Under the pieces are notes generated by a model. The model searched no databases. It was not told the origin of the DNA and was given only the letters and a program-made list of their open reading frames with translations. From Uloborus plumipes (lineage: Eukaryota > Arthropoda > Arachnida > Araneae > Uloboridae), in the NCBI GenBank assembly GCA_038373865.1, contig JAXGGA010003074.1, positions 1 through 64,000 on the forward strand: 64,000 bases of DNA, read 5' to 3'. Positions 47,724 through 59,539 of the stretch are shown here, piece by piece. Both the position numbers and the translations under genes were made by a program. Position 1 is the first letter of the stretch. The number at the start of each line of letters is the position of its first letter.

Positions 47724-47858
47724 ATCAAAACTAGACTTTTCTAAAACACATTTCAAGAAAGGTTTAAAAAGGTGACAAAAATTCCAAAAGGTGACAAAAA
47801 GTGACCAAAATTTCAAAAGGTGACTAAAGGTGAGAAAGGTGACTGAGTCCTCGCCCTG

Positions 47859-50040
47859 AATCTGTTCCATCTTTGTGTAAAAATTCCCATAATATTGTAA
47901 GAGTCAAATCCAGTTGTAAATAAAGCCCTGACACCTTGAAGAAAAAGATTAGAAATTTCATTTAGTCGCCATTCAAAAGGTTGTGACCAAATGAACAAAA
48001 TGGCGACTAAAATATTGGTATCATTTGTCACCTGTATCATTGTGCAGCGTTTACGCAACTGATAAGTTAAAAAACCTTAATTTAAACTCATGATTTTTCT
48101 GGGTTTTTTCATACATTCAAGCAACAAATTAGCTTGTCAATTTAAAAGCGAATTTGTTGTTTATTTACCTTTTTTTTTTAAATTTTGGTTTGCAAAATAA
48201 CGGATAACGCGAAAAAAAAGAGGCGACTGGAAAAATTCACTTCCCTTCCCTGACTGTGGGTGATACGAGAATTAGGAACAATATCTTATTTTTATTTTGA
48301 TTCTACTATCACCAATTCACCTACTTGACCACCTATAAATATCATCTTGTCTAATTATACGTCAGTGTCATTAACATTATCAACAGCAACTCTGACATAT
48401 ATAGAAAAAAAAATCGCCAAATTTTACCTTCTGGCGACAAAAAGGAAGAGTCATCGTCATCATGGCATTCTGGAGAATTAAGCGTAGCCTAATTACGGCT
48501 GCAGTAAAATGGGAACACGAACTAATAAGCAAGCACGTGTGAGCAACAGGGTTGCAGCGCCGAAACTTTTTTTTTCTTCTATTATTTATCAAAGCGGCTT
48601 GTTATACTAGCTGAGTTAACCCTCATTAAAAGAGCATCTATGTTTTCCCTTTCGGCAAGGACTTCAAAAGGTCGAGGGAAGCTATTTTTCAGAGGTTGGT
48701 GATCCAGGATTGTGAAAGAGCAAGTGGTAAGAGGCTGGAGAAAACACGTTATTTCGAGTTTTTCCAACTGTCCAGCAGGCTCAGGTTGATGAAATAATCA
48801 CCATCAAGTGCCTATCAAGAAGTGAATGTTTGAAAAATTCAAACAAAAGGTCGATTGAAAATAGGTCATGTCAAATTTGCACAAAGGAGTATTGAGCGCT
48901 TATCGAAGGCTTTTCTTTTGTTTTTACGAAGATAATGTTCACACATTAAATTTACAAAAATAGAATAAAAATAAAGATGCACTTTCTCTTAATTTGATTC
49001 ATCTGGAGATTTTTCGTATTTTTTAAGCTTTAATCGAGCAAGCCCTTCAAAGTTATTAAAGGTGGGAAGGAGAGACGGAAAGACTGACATTCATTTCCCA
49101 GCTCAAAATCCTATTTTCAATTTTTGTTTAAAAATTCATTTTTCAGTATTTAATTATTTAGTTTATTTTTCACTTTTTAAAGTTATTTTTTACAAATGCT
49201 GAACCTTGTTTTTTCCCCTTCTTCCTTCTCCCAATTTTTCGAAAAACTCTTTTGCAGATGTAGGCTAAAATTCGGATCAAATTTGAAAATAAGCCCAGTT
49301 TCTCAGACTAAAAACATACTTGGAATTATACTATACAAACAGAACCCCGTCTGAATACGTGAAGCTTGGAAAGTACCGAAGAATGGGAACAGCATCCAGG
49401 TCGGTAGTATAATAATCTATGTCCTTGTTGAAAGAGCAGAAAACAAAATGGTGTTTGTTTGATCAGCTGTGATGCGTTCTGATCAGCTGGGAGAATAGTA
49501 GGAATGATTTTAACGTCCCACTGCGTGCACGACAGAAAACCTCTTCTCTGAAAATGTAATAAACATTGTGAAGAGAAATATCATAGCGGAAAATCGTATT
49601 AAACGCTCATCGTTTGTTAAATTTCCCAGATGTTATGCGAAATAGTGACATGGGATGAGTGAGAAGGACAAGAAAGATCATAAAAATGTTGAATCACAAC
49701 TACAAGAAAAATTTTTATCTGAAAAGAAAGTATGTTTATCCAATCACTGATTTATCGGTATACCAAGACATAAGAGAATAGGGGTTGTCAATAAATGTCA
49801 CAATTTTTTCTGAGATTTTTCACTCCCCTCCCCCCTTTGTCAAGGAGTGTCACACCTCATCCCCCTTTGTCACATATCTCGCCATTTTCCATTCCATTAA
49901 CATATTCTGACACAAGAAATGTGTGATGTCACATTTCTCGTTACCCCTACCTCTCTTTTGTCAAACTCCGAATTTCGCGAACCTCTTCCATTTTAAAGCA
50001 TGATAGTATTATAGTATAGCCAGGTATAGCCCCATATTCA
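47859..50040. other. No gene seen; one MITE relic
   Basis: AT-rich. The segment at about 49790-49960 (GGGGTTGTCAATAAATGTCA start, then TTTGTCA-rich pyrimidine tracts) resembles the mariner-type relics at 14439 and 53050. Confidence 0.4.
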
Positions 50041-51835
50041 CAGTGGCGTAGTAAGGGGTTGGCAGAAGTGGCTCTTGCCACGGGCGCTGCAATCAGGGAG
50101 GCGGCATTTTGACCGATTAAAAAAAAATTTCTCAAGTCCAAACCGACTAAAAGACAAAAATTTAATAAACTGCTCCAAGTAGCGCAAACTGCGCTCCCAC
50201 GCTACAACACCAACCATTCAGAATGTGCAATTTTATTTTGGTACATATCGGTTGATACTGATGTTAGTTTAAATCTATTTGGCGGGATATAATTTAGTTA
50301 TATGGAGCCTGGAGTATATTTAATAGCCTGATTTGAAATCAGTCGGTTCTATCCACTAAAAGAAACAAACCTTTTCTCTTTGTTTCTTTCTTGCCGCTTT
50401 TTTAACGATATCACTTCAGCTTACTAATCCCTATACTTCAGAAATAACGCTCTACGATTTCAAAATTCATGGAGCTTTTGATGGAAACAATTTCGGATAG
50501 ATTTTTAAAACACGATTTTATAATGACAGAAAACATCTCCGCTGTTAGTAACAATTTTTCTGTGGCAAAAATTAATGAGAGAAAAATATGTAGGTACCTA
50601 GTTCTCAAAAACGGGAGTGGTAGGTTTCTTAAAAACATTTATTGCAAATTTCGCGATTTTAAAAATTCGTACCAAAAGCACAGTTAATGAAGCTTCCCCA
50701 AACGAGTGAAACAATAAATAGCGGAGCGAAATTTTGAACAAGTAACGTTGTTAAACGCTGTTTGTGCTTCGGTGATTGGTTGGGTATAGAAGGTTAGATG
50801 CTATGTTTAAAAAATAAATTAAAAAAATCTTTGTTAGTGAGTTTCGATTTCGTGTTTCAGGAAATTCTTCAATTTTACATGTGCTTTAATGAAGTGACCT
50901 CACGTCTAAACTATAGTACTTCCTTAATGTAAGAGTACTTTGTTGTTATTTATTCTCATTACCTTTTTAGTATTATTGGGAAGAATTGATAAATATAATT
51001 TCTAATCCCGCCAATCATTTTTCCTTTATCATTCTCAGTCCGAACACCGTCGTTTTGGTATCAGCTAAATACCTTCCCCATTGGTGGCCCTTGTTTGTAT
51101 ACACTGTATTTAAAAAAAAAAAAAAAAGATAAACGGCGTAAAACGATTTTGTTTGTTTAAAGGGTATTCTCTGGGACATTTTAGATACAAAGCATGAAAG
51201 GTCTTATTTATAAAAAATAATTGGAGGCCTAAAATAGCGAACTTTTATTTTGCCTGTGTGCAAGGAGTCGCATTTATTAAGCCAATTTCAAATGAATTAC
51301 ACTTTCTATATTTTCTTTGCTTTCCTAATTACAATAGAATTAATGGTTCGATTTTTATTTTTAATGCGCAAATTATGTTTATTGTATTCATTATTCTATC
51401 GTTTAAAAAAATATATTTAAAATGAAAGCTGTTATGAGAAAAAAAAAAGACTATATTACGTAACGAATTGCAGGAATCAATTGGTTTCTTGAATTTATGT
51501 GAAATGACAGGGAAGTTGGGACGCCCCGAACTAAAATTGCTTTAAAGGGGAAAATTATGAAATTGTCTAATGAAATTCAAATTTTACGTGATAATTCGAA
51601 CAAGCTGAGCATCATTAAAACGCTTAAAAGAAAGAAAAAATAATATCAAAGTTGCAATATTTTCTACAAATTTTCCGAATGAATAAAGCAATATTTTTAG
51701 AATAAAGAAATTTGGGAGGTCAGTATAACCTCTCATTACTTCCCACCAGGGCGACTCTTATTTTTGGGGAGGAAGGGGGAGGGGCGCAATTTCTGAAGTT
51801 CGCCACGGGCGCTGGACCCCATAGCTACGCTACTG
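50041..51835. mobile_element. hAT transposon (CAGTGGCGTAG ends)
   Basis: The left end is CAGTGGCGTAGTAAGG and the right, reverse-complemented, is CAGTAGCGTAGCTATGG. The block GCCACGGGCGCTG occurs inside both ends in inverted orientation. Flanks CATATTCA (50033-50040) and CATATTTA (51836-51843) match at 7 of 8 positions. Overlapping ORFs at 50438-50687 might be transposase debris but show no domain I can name. Confidence 0.85.
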
Positions 51836-53049
51836 CATATTTAATAAAATTTTTTTTTCAAAAACTCGTTTTCGAAAAAACTGCAGCATTTCTATCTTCA
51901 CACCTTCACAGTAAAGAAGTAATTTTGAAAAAAATCAGCATAATTTCTATAGATGTTTAGTGGTACTTATACGCCTCAAAATTCTAGATTTTAGCGCGCG
52001 CACACATACACACGTACAAAAAAGAAAAAAAAAAAGAGTGAGAGAAAAATGCTTTATGCTTATACAAAATTGCTAATAATTCAAAAATGTGGTGTTGACA
52101 AAACTTGAAGTATGAACCTATTAACGATTTTGTACAGGCCTCATATAACTCTTTGAGCAGGATAAGTCATTAGCGGGAACTTGGAATTTACTTCGAATTT
52201 GTAGAAATCTACAAAAATTCTGCAGACCTCTGCAGAATTGTTTTAAATTATGCGTGAAGATTTTTGCAGAATTTATACCGATTTGCCCCTCCCCCCATTC
52301 CCACTAAACGCACCTATCACTAATTTATTTTGCACCAATTTATTTTCCTGAAAAAAATCAATAATTTATTTTTCATTTTGATTCTATTTTTAGTGCAATA
52401 TTTAAAAAAGATACGGAAAACCATTGAACCTATAACATCGATTTTAGAAAGACGTAAACGGTAAAAACATTGATACTTCGATAAAACGACAACGATGTTG
52501 CACCTCTACCTTGAATAATGCTGTTATCAAAAAGAACTTATCGTTTTATTGCGTTCGTAAAAAAAGCTACCGCAACTAAAACAATAAAAAAGTCAGCAAT
52601 CTATTACCGGGCGGGGCGGGGGGGGGATACGAAGTACGACGTTTTCATTTACCTCCATTATATAAAGCGGAATTGAATCGGATTAAACTTCTGTGGTTCT
52701 AATTAAAATTTTAACAACAAGAAAGGAAGGCGGGAGGGGGGGGGATTCCAGGAAAAAAAAAGTTTTTTTTCTGTATACAAATTTTACACAGTACAGTATG
52801 TGGGACATTGCAAAAGTCTTATCTGTACATGCAACAACAAATTGTAACTTTCGAATGCAAGCAGCAGTAAAAAAAGTGCTAATTAATTACTTTGAAACGC
52901 TTTGACATGTTGTGGAATCCTCGATCTCTTGTACGTGCAGTGAAAAAGATGCAATTTCTTCCTCATTTTCAAATGGAGCACAAAATGTTTGTTCACCCCC
53001 GAGCCCCGAATGACACCGAAAGGCTATGAAGTCGATCTTTTATTTAATA
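51836..53049. other. No gene seen
   Basis: AT-rich with G tracts at 52616-52626 and 52733-52744. Confidence 0.4.
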
Positions 53050-53292
53050 TATTTGAAATACTCTCCCCCCCCCCCCCCGTTTGTCAAAAAGCATCATACT
53101 TAAGTATACCTTTTTCCTAGTCACATATCACACTAAATTATGTCAAAATATGGCAGTAAAAGTGGTTTTATTTAAACCAAAATGTTTGATGACTTTTTGT
53201 TTCCCCTTCCCCCCATTAATCACAAAATTTCAATTTCATGAACCCTATCTCACCCTCAAAGCGTGGCATTATTTGTGCACAGCCCCTAATCA
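53050..53292. repeat. Mariner-type MITE relic
   Basis: The right end, reverse-complemented, reads TTAGGGGCTGTGCACAAATA. The left part starts with a C14 run (53065-53078) followed by a TTTGTCAAAAAGC block shared in type with 49790-49960. Confidence 0.4.
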
Positions 53293-55300
53293 GTCACACA
53301 AGACACGAGTATCGAGAAACATTAATAACACATCAAAGATGATAAGTTTCCATTGAAAGAACAGAAAAAGTGTGCTAAGTTTAAATTAGTATCTCGAAAA
53401 AAAAAAAAAAAGAAAACTAATGAATCCAATACACACAAAGACGACATTACTTTGGAAATTAAAGACATTGAACTGCATTAAACAGATGAGATAATAGACG
53501 AGGCTACATTTAAATTGCACGAAGACCTCCAGCAAGCCTTCTCAAAGGTAACAAAGAATGGCCTTGAACAGCATTGTGGAAGAAACATAAAACGCCCACT
53601 CACTTTTCAAGATCATGGCGATTGCATTGTAGATTGCTGGCAGTATCAGGCGCGTGGTTAGACACAAATGCCCTGAATTTTTAATTTGTGGGTCTCCTAA
53701 GATTTGTTGACATTGCTTTGCATTATGAAATCAATTAAGGATCAGTGGACATTGCCTTGCAATTACGAAAGGAATTCAGCATTAGGTGGTATACTCTAAT
53801 GAAAAATCAACTAGAATTTGTAATATGGATCGTTGTATTGAAGGATGATTTTTTGAAATTTATTCCCTAAAGTTTAAGGCTTATATACAGTTGCTTCAAA
53901 TACAGAAAGTGAAGAAAAAATCTATTTTATTTAAAAAAAAAAAAAAATGTGCAAAAAAAAAAAAAAACAAGCAATGAGTAGGGGGAAAAGACTTTTTTAT
54001 TTTTGGTCACAAACTCAGGGGGGGGGGGGGGTCAACCGTCTCAGGCTATCTTGACATAGCCCCCCCCCCCTTTTTCCACTAGACTTTTTACAAGTCATAG
54101 TTCAGCCCAAACCAAGCACAAGCGGAAGGAACATGATGGCATGGCACATAAATTTGAAAAGAGCACTAAATTTTTTAGTTAAACATGCATAATTTTTTCC
54201 ATAATTAAAAGCAAATCTTGATAAGAAAGTAAGGAAAGAGATTTTTTTAGATAAAATTTTAAAAAGTAATGTATGAGCAGTTATTATTGGATTGGTCAAC
54301 TATGCTGTGGCCTATAGGGCCCCTCCTTTTAGAGGCCTCTAAATGGCTAAAATTGTTTAAATTTCAGGGCTGCCGACAGCCACCACGGGCCCCCTGTCAG
54401 TTTGGTCCCTGCTAGGAAAATATTTTTATAATCAAAGTCATTGTATTTTAAACTGTGGTGCAACAAGTGTCATACCCAAGTACTCGGTAACTCAGTGCTC
54501 GACCAAAGTGCTACTCAGTACACCTCTAAATAAATTGATGTTTGATTATATTTTTTCTGAAAAGTTAATGCTAAATAAATATTTTAAGTAAAAAAGTAAA
54601 TTTGCCAGTAACAGTTACTTAAAAGTTCTTTATGTAAGAGTTGGTAGGGATATGAAAAAAAAGTTGCATAACCACCAAAGTAACTAATTTCAGTTATATT
54701 TGTAACTCAAAAGAACGCTTTTAAATGTTTACCATTTAGAAAGAAAACTAGCTAACTTTTTTTATGGTTTCTGTGATATTGTTTTAGATGATGTTTGAAT
54801 AAAAAAATCTTTTAAGTCTTTGATTGAAAAATAATTGTTTATGTACTATAATTCAAAACTAGCGATTTTCTTTAAAAACTCGATAATTATACGATGACAT
54901 TCTCTAATAACTACAAAAAGCAGAAAATTTTGCAACTTGATAATTTTCACGTAAAAAAAAATCATCAAGTAAATTCATTTGTACCAAGTGGTAACTCCTG
55001 AGGGATGATAAATGCAAGTGTCATACATTCAACCAGTTTCAAAAGGGAGGTTCAGACCCCCTCCCCTTCTGATTAGAACAAAGAGTGCTTAAAACTGATT
55101 TTAAGTCTTTTTCAGAAAATATCAGGGTACAGCACTAATCCAACTCAGCTGTCACTAAGAGTATCTTAAAATTGCATTTTCAGCACTTATATTTCTAAAC
55201 AGAAACCACTTATCTTCCACATTTCTCCAGAACTTGGCCAACCTCAGCTTGAAATAACAATTTTGGAGCTTTAATTTCGAAACACTTTCTGGTATAGAGA
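53293..55300. other. No gene seen
   Basis: AT-rich. A G14 run at 54018-54031 faces a C11 run at 54060-54070, which could pair. Confidence 0.4.
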
Positions 55301-56778
55301 CAGGGTTGGCAAGTTTTTGACAGTCGGAGGTTTTATCCGGTTTTAACCGTGGTTTTTACCGTCATGTCAAAAACCACTTTATGACATGGTTTTTGACATA
55401 AGTGTCAAAAACCTAAATTTCTGTCCAAAACATGTTTAAATTTGATATTGATAATCAAAATACATTTTCAAATGAATTTGACAATTTCTGATTTCAGACA
55501 CTGAAGTAAACTTTTGGAGTTTTAGGTTATTAAAATAAAGTGTAATAAGCAATCCTAATCATAATTGAAAGGCTCGGGAGTAAATAATGGTAACTAGCAT
55601 TTTAAAAAATTAAACATATGGCTTTTGAATATGGCTTTATTGCTTCAAGGAATTACAGTAACAGGTTTTTTTATTTTAAAAATGAAGTGGGTACATTAAT
55701 TAAAAGCTGTGTGTCTTGGGTATACTTAATAAATTTTTACAAGTGATTTTTTTTAATTTTAATTTGAAATAATAAATTTTAACTAATAAATAAATAAATA
55801 AAATAGTTTGATCAAAAATATTTAGCAGATTTGTACACTGAGTACTAGTTAATTTAGTTTTGCTTTTACTCAAAATAAAAAAAAATCACTTTAAAGTAAT
55901 GATGTAAAGATTTTTAGATTGATAAAACAGCTAATTTATAGGAATTAAAACATTTAAACAAAACTACTTTAAAAACTGGATTTAACTTTTAATACTTTAA
56001 CTTTTTTCATGGCATAACAAGTTAAATTAAAAGAATGAGAATTAATTTTAATTAAATTTATTAATTTAATTTTTATTAAATTTCACTGATGAGATAACTA
56101 ATTGATAGTTTTTAAACATTTAAACAAAACTTCTTTAAAAACTGGATGTAAGTTTTAATATTTGTAATTTTTTTCATGGCATAACAAGTTAATTTAAAAG
56201 AATGCAAATTAGTTTTCTTTAAATTTATTAAACTTGATTGATAAGATAACTAATTGATAGTTATTAAAAACATTTAAACAAAACTACTCTAAAATTTGGA
56301 TTTAAGTTTTAATATTTAACTTTTTTTCACTCCATAACAAGTTTAAAAGAATGTGAATTAATTTTCATTAAATTTATTAATTTAATTTTTATTAAACTTG
56401 ATAAGATAACTAATTGATAGTTATATAAACATTTAAACAAAACTACTTTAAAAGCTGGATTTAAGTTTCAATATTTAACTTTTTTCACGGCAAAACAAGT
56501 TAGTTTAAAAGAATGAGAAATAATTTTCATTAAATTTATTAATTTAATGTTTATTAAACTTGATTGATAAGATGCATAAATTTTTTTTAATATTTTTCAG
56601 GATGAGAAACCTTATATGCTTATAAAAAATCTCAATAACCACTGTATTCGAGTTTTAGACAGGTTTTCGACAGGTTTTGGACGTTTTCGACGTTTTTGAC
56701 AGGTTTTCGACGGGTTTTAGACAGGTTTTCGACGTGTCATGTCAAAAACTGGTTTTTGACGTCAAAAACCCAACCCTG
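55301..56778. mobile_element. hAT element with tandem-repeat interior
   Basis: It starts CAGGGTTGGCAAGTTTTTGA and ends with the complement of CAGGGTTGGGTTTTTGACG. Flanks are a perfect 8-bp duplication TATAGAGA (55293-55300 and 56779-56786). Ends are rich in GTCAAAAACC/GGTTTTTGAC palindromes, and the right subterminal zone (56650-56745) has repeated GGTTTTCGACAG units. The interior is a four-unit tandem array; there is no transposase. Confidence 0.92.
55930..56575. repeat. Tandem array, ~160-bp unit x 4
   Basis: The marker CATTTAAACAAAACT recurs near 55950, 56115, 56270 and 56429. Each is followed by a TGGATTTAAGTTTTAATATT block, a CATAACAAGTT block and a TTAAATTTATTAA block, so the unit is about 155-165 bp. 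Confidence 0.85.
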
Positions 56779-58094
56779 TATAGAGAGCTCTCCTTCCTCC
56801 CTTATGGGTATTTTTTTTGCCAAAAATAACTTTAAATTGTGTTTTTAGGATTGAAAGCTCCTGAATTTCCAATATTTTTCGTAACATCAGCAAAGATAGC
56901 TTACAATTGCGTTTTAGATTCTTTCTTTTATTTCAAATACTAATGTATATAAAATAACCGGAGAACAAAAAGAATAATACTGCAGAAGAGTACCAACATC
57001 ACAAAAATACACAAACTGCAAAAAATGTAAATGTCGAAAAAACTTCAGATAGTCTCAAAATTTCCCTTACCTACCTATGTAACTAAAACATGACTTCAAT
57101 GCATTTTGAAATCAACGAACTCGACAAATTTTCAAGGGAGAGCACCTACTCTCTCGAATAATGTCTGTTGTGACAAATAGCTTTTAAAATATTTCAATAC
57201 AAAAAAAAAAAATTCCGATACTGATCCCTAGCACTGATCATCCAATCTTTTCTGCAAATTTTGATAGATGGAATTTACAACAAATCCAGTCTTGAGGGGA
57301 AATATTAAGCTCATTTCTGGATTCAGAACTAAAAAACACAGAAGGATGAATCATCACGTATTTTCTGGTTTTTTTCTACATAGCAAGTATGTACCAAATA
57401 CAATATTTTGCTGAACACTGAATACTCAGTTTAATTTCTAACTTAATATTTGCGTTAAATTTTTTAAAACCATTTTTAGTTGTTAGCAATTTTGAATATT
57501 TTTAAAAATCTTTTTAGTGTTTAATAAAACACAATACTTCATAGAGTATAAAACTTCAGAAATTAAAATATTGAAAGTTTTGACATTCAAGTGTTTCTTT
57601 TATTTACTCAAATTTTTAATATTTTTGAAATTATAGCTTCTTTTAAGATGCATTCAAAAACTAGCAGTATTTCATACTTAAAAGTTTAACCCTGGTAAGG
57701 GGAGCTTTTTCCAACTATTCAATTTTTAAATTGTCTTTACATTGCAGTTAACATCCATTTTTTAAATTTTTTGATACATGTGTGCGTGTGGTGGGGAAGG
57801 GGGGGGGAATTAATCATTATCTTCCTTTGATACCTCAGATACTATGAAGGGAAACCTTTCAAATACCTGAGTTTACTGCATCGCAATTATGAATTATGCG
57901 AACAACACTTGACCATACTTCTAGCAAATTAATCAACTTTGAATCACAGAAAGATATCAAACTGAAAGGTCAACAAAATTTAAAAAACAATGTTAAAACA
58001 TTGCAGAAAAATTTACAGTACGCAGAAGCTTATAATTCTATCAAAACTAGGGCGGCTTTTATAGATTATTTTCTATAAAAATTTTTTGATAAGG
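56779..58094. other. No gene seen
   Basis: AT-rich. A 60-codon ORF at 57896-58078 is not supported. No second NHERF exon was recognised. Confidence 0.4.
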
Positions 58095-58254
58095 CAGTCG
58101 AACCTCGTTAAAACCAACTATAAGGGACCTTTAAAATCCATTCGTCTAAACCGTAGTTTGTGTTTTATTTTTACGAACAATAAACAACAAACGGGAGGAC
58201 GGGGTTCGGAGATGTAATTAGTTTTAAGAGTGTTCGAATTAACAAGGGTCCACT
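58095..58254. repeat. Pogo-type MITE relic
   Basis: The left end CAGTCGAACCTCGTTAAAAC and the right end, reverse-complemented TAGTGGACCCTTGTTAATTC, are similar inverted repeats of pogo/Tigger type. If NHERF continues leftward, this lies in its first intron, about 150 bp beyond the donor. Confidence 0.4.
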
Positions 58255-58400
58255 ATAAAGATGTTATCATTGACAAGAAGCAAGGTAAACAAACAATCCA
58301 ATGAACAAAAAAAAAGTTTTTCACTTGCAAAAAAATAAAAGTATTCGAGATAATGTCATGTTTTGAAATCCCAAAATACCGTGAAACCAGTTTTACTTAC

Positions 58401-58892
58401 ATGTTTGGAAGAGCTTGGGGGCGAATGTTTGACATCATGAACGCCATTCCCCACAGATTTTTTTTCTACGCCGTTTGTTGACGGGGCTATATTTTCATAA
58501 CAAGGAGGCTCCTTGGAAGGACGCGGCACAGGCGTTTTCATAATCTGCACATTATTCTGGGTGCTTTTCACAACTATTTTCCTTTCTTTATACCACCTGT
58601 CAGCTTCTTCATCCACGACAAGCAACTTCGTTTCATTTGGAATTGATTTTATCCTTTCAACAACTTGCCTGTGGTTTTCATTGGCAATATTTACTCCGTT
58701 CACTTCGATAATTCGATCCCCTTCTTTAAGACCAGCATGTTGAGCTGGGCTTTCTTCGTCAACTTTACCAATAAATTGCCCAGTTCTCGATTTCTCGGCG
58801 TGTAAATTAAAGCCGTATCCATCGAAATCCACCCATTTAATTAAATGGCACAATCTTGGAGCAGGTGCATCTGGTGGCAGTTCGAATGACAT
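58401..58892 (-). CDS. Nherf: NHERF-type PDZ scaffold, first coding exon (partial gene)
   Basis: NHERF proteins bind the C-termini of membrane transporters and receptors through PDZ domains and link them to ezrin/radixin/moesin under the plasma membrane. The exon encodes 164 residues. After a short leader, residues 12-96 form one PDZ domain: PRLCHL opens it as in vertebrate NHERF1/2, the carboxylate-binding loop is GYGFNL (25-30), GQFIGKV and GDRIIEVNGVNI follow, and His74 starts helix alpha-B, the class I position. A basic and proline-rich linker follows. I place the start at 58892 (MSFELPPDA), since the Met seven codons upstream adds an atypical MYIRKKI. The exon ends in phase 0 after a CAT codon at a GTAAGTA donor (58400 leftward). 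A second PDZ and the ezrin-binding tail, known for the family, were not found, so they lie in exons I could not recognise or outside the window. NHERF1 versus NHERF2 cannot be decided. Confidence 0.88.
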
Positions 58893-59521
58893 GATTTTTT
58901 TTCGAATATACACTATAACTCAAGCATTAAATGTTCCAACAACTAAGACTTAGAGCTAAGTACACCAGTCACCATCAAGGCAAATTCCTCACTGATTCCC
59001 CGATAACGAAAATATGTTTTCCTGGAGAAAGCTTTCAAAGAGCATACACAACGTAGACAGAACAACTAGCGCCGCCACTTGAATATACATCACCATGACA
59101 ACGTCACAGCAGTAAAAACGTAAAAGCTAGCAAAAAGAAAAAGAAAGAAACTGAAAGCGTTTTCAATATCGTGAAGACACAATATGGTTAAAATATTATA
59201 CTACGTAGTTTTTCAAGCAGTTTTTGTCCCTTGAATAGAAAGGAAGAGTAATTTTAAGAAAGGTTAATATTAAATATGCTCACTTCTCAAAATCACTGCA
59301 ATTCAGGTAGTAGAATTCAAAGGGCAACATTTTTCAATTTCAGGGTTTATTTTGACATTCTAGCACTTCATATAACTGCACAGTGATTAAAATTTCTGCA
59401 GGAGGTACTAAAGTGCAACAAATCTACCAAAAGAGACATACCTGAGAATTAAATTTTTCTTTGGCAACAACATATTTGTTTATTGTTTTCTAAGCAGTGT
59501 TGGATTTTAAGAAAAAGTGAA
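58893..59521. promoter_or_regulatory. Probable bidirectional promoter, NHERF / RXYLT1
   Basis: The two start codons point away from each other across 643 bp, so both promoters must lie here or in upstream untranslated exons. The most GC-rich spot is near 59070-59110 (CTAGCGCCGCCACTTG, then TGACAACGTCAC). A pyrimidine-rich stretch ending TTGTTTTCTAAGCAG at 59497 looks like a 3' splice site, so RXYLT1 may have an upstream noncoding exon. No clear TATA box is placed. Confidence 0.5.
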
Positions 59522-59539
59522 ATGTATCGATCGTTATGA
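59522..59539 (+). promoter_or_regulatory. Five-codon uORF overlapping the RXYLT1 start
   Basis: ATG TAT CGA TCG TTA TGA: its stop (59537-59539) overlaps the main ATG (59536-59538) in an ATGA arrangement. Ribosomes translating it would terminate on the RXYLT1 start codon, so it could lower or tune RXYLT1 translation. This assumes transcription starts upstream of 59522. Confidence 0.6.

Larger units (their letters stand above)
45224..47858. mobile_element. Composite DNA transposon with 6-bp flanking repeat
   Basis: The outer ends are CAGGGCGAGGACT on both sides in inverted orientation, each followed by arrays of AAGGTGACTAAAAGGTGACC-type repeats (45265-45340 and 47768-47848). The direct repeat AATCTG abuts both ends (45218-45223 and 47859-47864). 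Two younger elements, 45511-46523 and 47011-47723, are inserted in it, leaving roughly 900 bp of its own sequence and no transposase. Confidence 0.7.
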
